From Beroe forskalii (lineage: Eukaryota; Ctenophora; Nuda; Beroida; Beroidae), in assembly GCA_011033025.1 (NCBI GenBank), contig WFMF01000031.1, forward strand, positions 1 through 64,000: a DNA stretch of 64,000 nucleotides, in the 5' to 3' direction. Each line of letters starts with the position of its first letter. The stretch's first letter is position 1. The position numbers and the translations under genes are program-made. The notes under the pieces are model-generated. The model ran no database searches. It saw only the letters and a list, made by a program, of their open reading frames with translations, and was not told the DNA's origin. Positions 58,837 to 64,000 of the stretch are shown one piece after another.

Positions 58837-60522
58837 TTAGTTCTGAAAATGGGGAATAATGTTGTCACTTGTTGACTCAATATGTGGATACAAAGATGCG
58901 GTCTGTCGCGCGCTAATTTCGTCATTAGGCTCTGATTGTGGTATTTCCTGCTTTTTAATAATCCTTACGTAATAACGCCGATGCAACAGTGCGATTGTTG
59001 GGATAATTATGGATATAATAGCTAATAAGGAGAAGAGGATGTACGTAACATGAGGTCGATGATGAGGTTTCGTGTACACTGTGGATAATTGCAGTTGATT
59101 GATATCATGTAAGATGTTTGATGTGTTATATTGACTTATTTGGTTGTAAGTTTGATTGAGGGCTTTGTGCCACATTGTTATTTTGGTGTTAGTAAAATTA
59201 ATTTCTATGAACGATGTAGTCAGAGTGGGTTTTTGTACGAAGAGTGGACCGATTTGTATGTACTCAGTATCATCCCAAGACAAGAATTTGGTGTGTAAGG
59301 GAGTTGTGGTGATCACTGTGATCTGTTTTTGATCGCCTTGAGTTTGATATGCTGTAATGGTTTCATTGCTAGTAATAAGGATACCAGAATTATCGTAATT
59401 ATAGGATGTTTGACACGTTATAGGGAACGGTTGACAAGATGTGAAATTCATCAGACAAACATTATGCATGGACTCTCGGAGTATTGGAAGTGAACATGTT
59501 AATATAGATTTGATTGGGTTACAATTTTTGTCGAGGGGAAAAAACTCGCCGTTATGTTTGTATACGTATTGGGGTAGTGTAAGGTGGAAACAGGCATTTC
59601 TTTTTATGATACCTGTTTGTTCTACCTTAAAGTAAGGTAGAAGGGTATTTTGAGAGGTTATGGGTATCGTCAAGACATGGTGTAAGGTTATAGAATTTTC
59701 CTGTTTATTATGTACGACCTGTGTGAGGGTAAGTGTACCTACTTTGTAAAGATTAAAAAGGTTCTTCGAAAAGTAAGTGCTTTTCAGGACTTTATGTTCC
59801 AGAATTATTTTCAAAAGGTTACGGGGTGCGATGATGTCGGGGGATAATGCAGTGGTTACCTCGCCACTGATAGTGGATTTAAAGAGTGTTAATAATTTTT
59901 GGTTCCACTGATAAGTTAGCTGATTCGCATATAAGGTCCCTGAGGAGGTGATAATTTTACAGTCTAACTTTTCTAGTTCAACATTAATGTTAGATTCAAG
60001 AAAATCGATGTGTTTGATAATGTCTTGATCTATTTCAACGATTTGCTTATTAAAGCTGTGTTGAGTGGAAGTAAATTGATTGAATTTATCCTCAAGGTTG
60101 GACATGTGTGATTTAAGACTCCCGTATGTGATCTTAGAAAAAAGTAAGTCAGCTGCCCCAAGTCCAAGTGATACAGCAAGTCCGAGGAGGAGAGACCTTT
60201 TGCGTCGGGAGGGAGTAGTAGGGGAGGCGATGGTTTCGTACATATCCAAATATTCGAGAGTGTTATCAATAATATTTGAATTTGTTTCTTCAATCCAATT
60301 ATCAAACCAGTTAGTACATTTAGGAATTTTATTTATTTGGGGAATTTTGAACTTTTGGAAAATCGAGATATGTTGCTTGTTGGAATTCAGGGCTAGTAAT
60401 CCTTGAGGCTTGAGTAGGGTTCCATGGTGCTCGAACACTAGGGTTTTGTCCAAGTTTTCTTCTGGTGTACCACCTAAAGCTATGCAGAAATGCACGAAGA
60501 AGATCAGGGAGTGGAGGTACAT
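58837..60522 (-). CDS. env: Envelope fusion glycoprotein (F-type, errantivirus/baculovirus-like)
   Basis: An intact 561-residue type I membrane protein. A signal peptide (residues 1-17) is followed by a short N-terminal subunit and a furin-type site RRKR at 106-109. Directly after it comes a hydrophobic Gly/Ala/Leu-rich segment (110-129) in the position of a fusion peptide, then a helical stretch likely to form a coiled coil. A single transmembrane helix lies near 492-513, with a basic border (HRRYY) and a 48-residue tail. A short first subunit, cleavage site plus fusion peptide, and long second subunit fit the F-type glycoproteins of gypsy-like errantiviruses and baculoviruses by family knowledge. 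It would sit on the surface of particles and merge membranes. The open frame suggests a fairly young insertion. Confidence 0.8.
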   Translation of the reverse strand: MYLHSLIFFVHFCIALGGTPEENLDKTLVFEHHGTLLKPQGLLALNSNKQHISIFQKFKIPQINKIPKCTNWFDNWIEETNSNIIDNTLEYLDMYETIASPTTPSRRKRSLLLGLAVSLGLGAADLLFSKITYGSLKSHMSNLEDKFNQFTSTQHSFNKQIVEIDQDIIKHIDFLESNINVELEKLDCKIITSSGTLYANQLTYQWNQKLLTLFKSTISGEVTTALSPDIIAPRNLLKIILEHKVLKSTYFSKNLFNLYKVGTLTLTQVVHNKQENSITLHHVLTIPITSQNTLLPYFKVEQTGIIKRNACFHLTLPQYVYKHNGEFFPLDKNCNPIKSILTCSLPILRESMHNVCLMNFTSCQPFPITCQTSYNYDNSGILITSNETITAYQTQGDQKQITVITTTPLHTKFLSWDDTEYIQIGPLFVQKPTLTTSFIEINFTNTKITMWHKALNQTYNQISQYNTSNILHDINQLQLSTVYTKPHHRPHVTYILFSLLAIISIIIPTIALLHRRYYVRIIKKQEIPQSEPNDEISARQTASLYPHIESTSDNIIPHFQN

Positions 60523-60866
60523 GATAATTAAATTATGGAATAATTTTGTAAATTAATTTGGATACAATCAGAAAGCAATATTTTATTGAATTTAATTTCA
60601 ATTCGATCAGGAACTGGAGTGGACCTCGGAAATAGAATTTGAATTAAGAGTATAAAGGTTTAGAAGTGGAACTTGAATTGTTAGAGATAATTTTTGGATT
60701 TGATTTGAAAGGATTTTGAATCGAAATAGATTTAGAACTTGGGTCAAATTGGATTTGAATTTGGAAGTAGAATTTGGTTGGATTGATTCAAGTATTGGAC
60801 AAGTAGAGCAAAGGATAAAGAGATAAGGTGAACAAGTTGGATTTATGAGCATTCTCCAGAGGCACT
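60523..60866 (-). other. Leader between TATA-like box and env
   Basis: Contains an unconserved 81-codon frame (60852-60607) rich in Ser, Asn and Leu made of near-repeats of TTCAAATCCAATTT. It could be a 5' leader or contain the env splice acceptor. Confidence 0.3.
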
Positions 60867-60895
60867 CTGGTATATATATGTGGTTGGATCACGTG
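60867..60895 (-). promoter_or_regulatory. TATA-like box and E-box upstream of env
   Basis: TATATATA at 60871-60879 reads as a TATA box on the minus strand, with CACGTG at 60890-60895 just upstream. It lies about 350 bases before the env ATG. It could be an internal promoter; AT-richness makes chance occurrence possible. Confidence 0.35.
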
Positions 60896-61189
60896 CTCTC
60901 ATGGACAGACCGTGTGACGTCAATATAATTGGTTATTAAGTCAAGGTGGGAGCATTACCCTGGGAAAGGAGATTGATGGCAAATGCAAACTCGCGGGTAA
61001 AAAATGTAATGGTATATTCATGTATAATAAAACAAGCTCGAAAATAAGTCATGCTTAATGCTTCACAAAGTTCATAGTCACACTTGAAGAAAAATATATT
61101 TTTTTGGTCAGTTCACTACTCATTTAACTCAATATATATTTTTTGCAATTTTAGAAGAGATTTTACCGTTTTTTTTTTGTCAAATAGTT
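60896..61189. other. Unassigned spacer inside the LTR element
   Basis: AT-rich, no ORF or repeat recognised. Confidence 0.3.
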
Positions 61190-61600
61190 TTAGATGAGGT
61201 CTGGCCTCCGGTAGGGGTTCACCCTGACCCCCATCCGGCCCCGGCCTCTACCACGAGGCGGGCGGGGTATTTGCTGATGAGGTGAGGAAGTGGGGGGTGG
61301 TGCCATTGGAGGCGGCGGCGGAGTAGTAGGCGGGGTGTATTCGTCACTTGTTGGGCTGGGCGGCGAAGGTGGGGGGGTTTCAGGAGCCTCCTCCATGTAA
61401 GGATTCTGGGGCATCCGGGGTGTTTCTCGTTTGATTTTCAGTTTTATTTTGGTAGAGCCATCCTCGGAGGTCAGGCTGTGGAAGTTCTTCAGCAGTGTGT
61501 CAATCAGACGGGTGGGGGTAAAGTAACTCAGTAGAAGCATTACCCAGGTTACGATAAATTGGGTCGGGACTTCCATTGTTATGCTCACGATGAATAGCAA
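61190..61600 (-). CDS. Small membrane-anchored proline-rich protein of the LTR element
   Basis: A 136-residue intact frame. The N-terminus is hydrophobic (FIVTWVMLLLSYFT) and could be a signal anchor; a second ATG at residue 9 (MEVPTQF) gives a similar protein. From about residue 60 it is almost all Pro, Ser, Thr and Glu (APETPPPSPPSPTSDEYTPP), ending in an Arg/Gly basic tail (PRGRGRGRMGVRVNPYRRP). I do not recognise it. Its strand and position, between pol and env, and the GC-rich codons that differ from its AT-rich surroundings suggest a real gene. Proline-rich stretches often recruit SH3 or WW proteins; that role here is conjecture. Confidence 0.55.
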   Translation of the reverse strand: MLFIVSITMEVPTQFIVTWVMLLLSYFTPTRLIDTLLKNFHSLTSEDGSTKIKLKIKRETPRMPQNPYMEEAPETPPPSPPSPTSDEYTPPTTPPPPPMAPPPTSSPHQQIPRPPRGRGRGRMGVRVNPYRRPDLI

Positions 61601-61656
61601 AAGTTGACTAGTTGAAGAGAAATGAAGTTTTAATTGTTCGGTTACAGTAGGTCTGA

Positions 61657-61664
61657 TATATATA
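61657..61664 (-). promoter_or_regulatory. TATA-like box 57 bases before the proline-rich ORF
   Basis: TATATATA on the minus strand, well placed for a transcription start about 30 bases later and a short leader before ATG 61600. Confidence 0.35.
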
Positions 61665-62421
61665 ACTTGTTACGTTGAGTGTTCGATAAGCCCCTAAACT
61701 AATGAAAAGACGGGCGAAAGATTTTACTTTACCAGCTCAACCAGTCGTTTTACTTCAACTTTAATTTCACGTTTTGAATCATTGAAACTTGACGCTTGGA
61801 CCACGCTAAAAGACGACAAAGCCAAAGATGACGTCATGCACCATAATCCCGACAAAGTCTCTGTGAATTGATGATAGTGGAATTATGACACACCTAGAGC
61901 AATAATCGCATTGTTTTAGACCTAACCTATATATATATATATATATATATATTTCAAAATTTCATCAAGACTCGAATGAAACAGCAATTAACTGATCTGG
62001 AACGTCGATAAATTACATCTTCTAAGGATCATACAGCTAAAAAGACATTCACGAATTAGTATAACAGAATACAATATCAAAATCTGAAAAGTCAAGTGGT
62101 GGCGTACGGCCAGAGCACACATTAAAATTTGTTACAATATCAATGATTCTCTACAACTAAAAGAAAAAATTACATTATCAATGGCATACATAAATCTGAA
62201 AGCAAACAATATCAATAAATTATTACATCCTGAAAACATCAAACATAAAAAATCTGAAAGAATAAATTACAAATAAACGAAGTCGGGTAAAGGGGTGAAT
62301 CTGAGCTATGCAAAATACATGAATAAACGAACTAGAAGATTACCAGTAGTAACCAGGGTATAGGAATTGACTGATAGAAGGGATTTGGGAATAACTCTTG
62401 TGCCTATCTATAGTCATGGGA
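61665..62421. other. Spacer with (TA)n microsatellite
   Basis: No coding feature. A pure TA run of about 24 bases occupies 61928-61951. Confidence 0.5.
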
Positions 62422-62850
62422 TTAGTTACTTTGTGCTCGCTTATTGGCAATTAATCGTTCATTACGGATGTTCAGCCCTCCATCTGATTCAAAGGTTTTA
62501 AGTTGGTGTTGCCAATAAGCCTCTTTCTTACTTAGTTTGTTGGTAATGCTCTCTGGCGTATCCCATGGTTCAGGCTTAACCTTATCTACAAGGGTGACCT
62601 TTAGTTCTAGTGCTAGAGTAGCATTGTATTGGGCCTGACTATCTATACTAAACTTATGTGCCTTATTCTGATTATAATGAACTGCTACTCTACAACTGTT
62701 GACCTTCTTTTTTATGTGGCTTTTGTGATTAGAGAAAACATAGTACTATCAGTACTGCCTACACTCTGTTTATTACAAACTAGATCGGTTGGCCGTAAAT
62801 TACATGCTCATCATCACAAGAAATGGTTTGGTTAATATTGAGTACTTGTT
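62422..62850 (-). pseudogene. Penelope-like element remnant: GIY-YIG endonuclease C-terminus
   Basis: Two minus-strand frames together read CNKQSVGSTDSTM, then FSNHKSHIKKKVNSCRVAVH, then KKEAYWQHQLKTFESDGGLN before a stop at 62424-62422. The YxGST block, the FxNHKSHI block and the EaYWQHQLKT..GLN block, in this order, are typical of GIY-YIG nuclease ends of Penelope-like elements. A frameshift with an in-frame TAG near 62740 breaks it. No reverse transcriptase part is visible upstream. It may have inserted into the LTR element after the latter arrived, or the element boundaries may be more complex. Confidence 0.5.
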
Positions 62851-62917
62851 TAGTAGTTAATGATTGAATTTTAACAGAATTGTCAGATAAAAAGTATTTA
62901 TAAAGATTACATTTTCC

Positions 62918-62924
<7 letters not shown>

Positions 62925-62967
<43 letters not shown>
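62925..62967. repeat. (TA)n microsatellite
   Basis: About 40 bases of TA with one TG interruption at the right end. Confidence 0.95.
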
Positions 62968-62970
<3 letters not shown>

Positions 62971-63703
62971 TATATTGAGTGAATTATATTATACGATTAT
63001 ACTTATTGTGATATTAAGGAATTTCGTTCAAGCTAATTAGCGTTTTGTGAAGGGATTTGAATCTGCCCGTTTTGTCTGCCCGTATGTCTTCGTAATTGCC
63101 AAATTATGGAAATGATGGTTGTCGCCGGAAAATTGCTATATCTATTATAAATGTTGGTTCCACCATAACGATAATGCAATATGCACTTTGATCAATACCA
63201 GATTATTTAAATCTGCATCGTAAATAGTGGTTTCTCTCTCCGTAACTTGATAAATTTCTATTCCATGATTGGATACTGGTAATCACAATGAACGGCATGG
63301 CTTTCTATTGTTCCCATGGCCATTCGGGATAATTTATATGTGGGATAATGCGTGAGAGAGTTGGCGACTTTCATTGTAATCACGACTGTTTCTGTCTAGG
63401 AAAAAGAATGATAGCGACAAGATATGTTTCATTTCGCTTGGAATTGCTGTATTATCTACGTAGTTTCGAAAAATCGCGGATTATATGGTAAGTTTGATTT
63501 GGCAATTACGAGTGAGTTGGGCGGGAGTCGCGTGGGAACAATCATGAAGATTGTGCCGTCATAAATTGGCAGTTAGCAGTTTGATATGACGCCGATTGGG
63601 TTATTTTTAGATAGCCACCTGGCTGATATCATGGGAATTGCAGGTAGTCATATTTGGATGTCAAGGGAAGATTGTTAAGTATTTGGAAAAGAGTGAACAA
63701 GGG
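62968..63703. other. Spacer between pol end and Penelope-like remnant
   Basis: No ORF or repeat recognised on either strand. Confidence 0.3.
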
Positions 63704-64000
63704 TTATGGTTGAAACCTCTGAGGTCTTACCAAGGTAGACCGATCCCTTAGGGTCATACCATGCTGGTTACCAATTCTAGGGTGAAACATTCCATCCTGT
63801 ATAATGATCGGTCTATCATTTCTTACTTGAGGGGGATCAATCTGATGATGCTCAGGTAATTGGGGTACTATTTCACAGGTGTGGTCTAGGTCAAGTAGAT
63901 TATTATCATAATCTCGCCTTTGAGATGTAGAAGGGTCATAATTTGTAGCAGGACGTAACAAGTCATGAGGGACTACTGGGTGGATTCTTGATTTACCTCC
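63704..64000 (-). CDS. pol: C-terminal end of LTR-element Pol (integrase tail), partial
   Basis: The frame is open from the window edge to a stop at 63704-63706. It begins GGKSRIHPVVPHDLLRPATN, which resembles the GK..xVH.d.LrP segment at the end of Ty3/gypsy-type integrases, and goes on with a polar, His/Pro/Arg-rich tail of about 80 residues. Strand and position match a pol gene upstream of the env gene. The catalytic core is outside the window, so this rests on a short motif and context. Confidence 0.45.
   Translation of the reverse strand, partial: GGKSRIHPVVPHDLLRPATNYDPSTSQRRDYDNNLLDLDHTCEIVPQLPEHHQIDPPQVRNDRPIIIQDGMFHPRIGNQHGMTLRDRSTLVRPQRFQP

Overview
The window is nuclear DNA of an animal, most likely an invertebrate. 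It has short protein-coding exons with GT-AG introns that match metazoan families: a Rab32/38-type GTPase, a cyclic-nucleotide-gated (CNG) channel and the TRAPP subunit TRAPPC13. The rest is largely repeats: a non-LTR retrotransposon, a DIRS-type element, an env-bearing LTR element, a Penelope-like remnant, small TIR elements and very large tandem arrays. I cannot name the species. I see no bacterial operons, CRISPR arrays or convincing RNA genes.

Layout. 1-4.1 kb: a decayed non-LTR retrotransposon (minus strand). 5.3-5.4 kb: first coding exon of a Rab32-like gene (minus). 5.4-26 kb: mostly unrecognised AT-rich DNA with two small TIR elements, a promoter-like cluster, a weak first-exon candidate and several perfect hairpins. 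26.5-29.3 kb: five exons of a CNG channel on the plus strand, N-terminus through S3. 29.7-38.2 kb: an 8.5-kb array of a 24-bp minisatellite whose unit holds a 14-bp palindrome. 39.4-44.05 kb: three joined exons of TRAPPC13 on the minus strand, with a ~2.6-kb head-to-head repeat of ~175-bp units in one intron. 44.3-52.8 kb: more 24-bp arrays, a ~45-bp array between two poly(T) tracts, a 100-N gap, and the same 24-bp repeat in opposite orientation after the gap, interrupted by a 432-bp TIR element. 53.4-56.5 kb: DIRS-type element (RT end, RNase H, tyrosine recombinase) with a perfect 77-bp inverted repeat. 57.3-64 kb: the 3' half of an env-bearing LTR retroelement on the minus strand, inserted into a minisatellite unit.

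The two most unusual things are the LTR element and the tandem-repeat landscape. The LTR element places a free-standing CCHC zinc-knuckle ORF after env and carries an extra proline-rich ORF before it, with TATA-like motifs ahead of both the proline-rich and env ORFs. The CNG and TRAPPC13 genes converge on the giant array and both stop there incomplete, so either the array lies in very large introns or the assembly has been joined falsely through the repeat. Long reading frames inside the 24-bp arrays follow from a period divisible by three and should not be read as genes.
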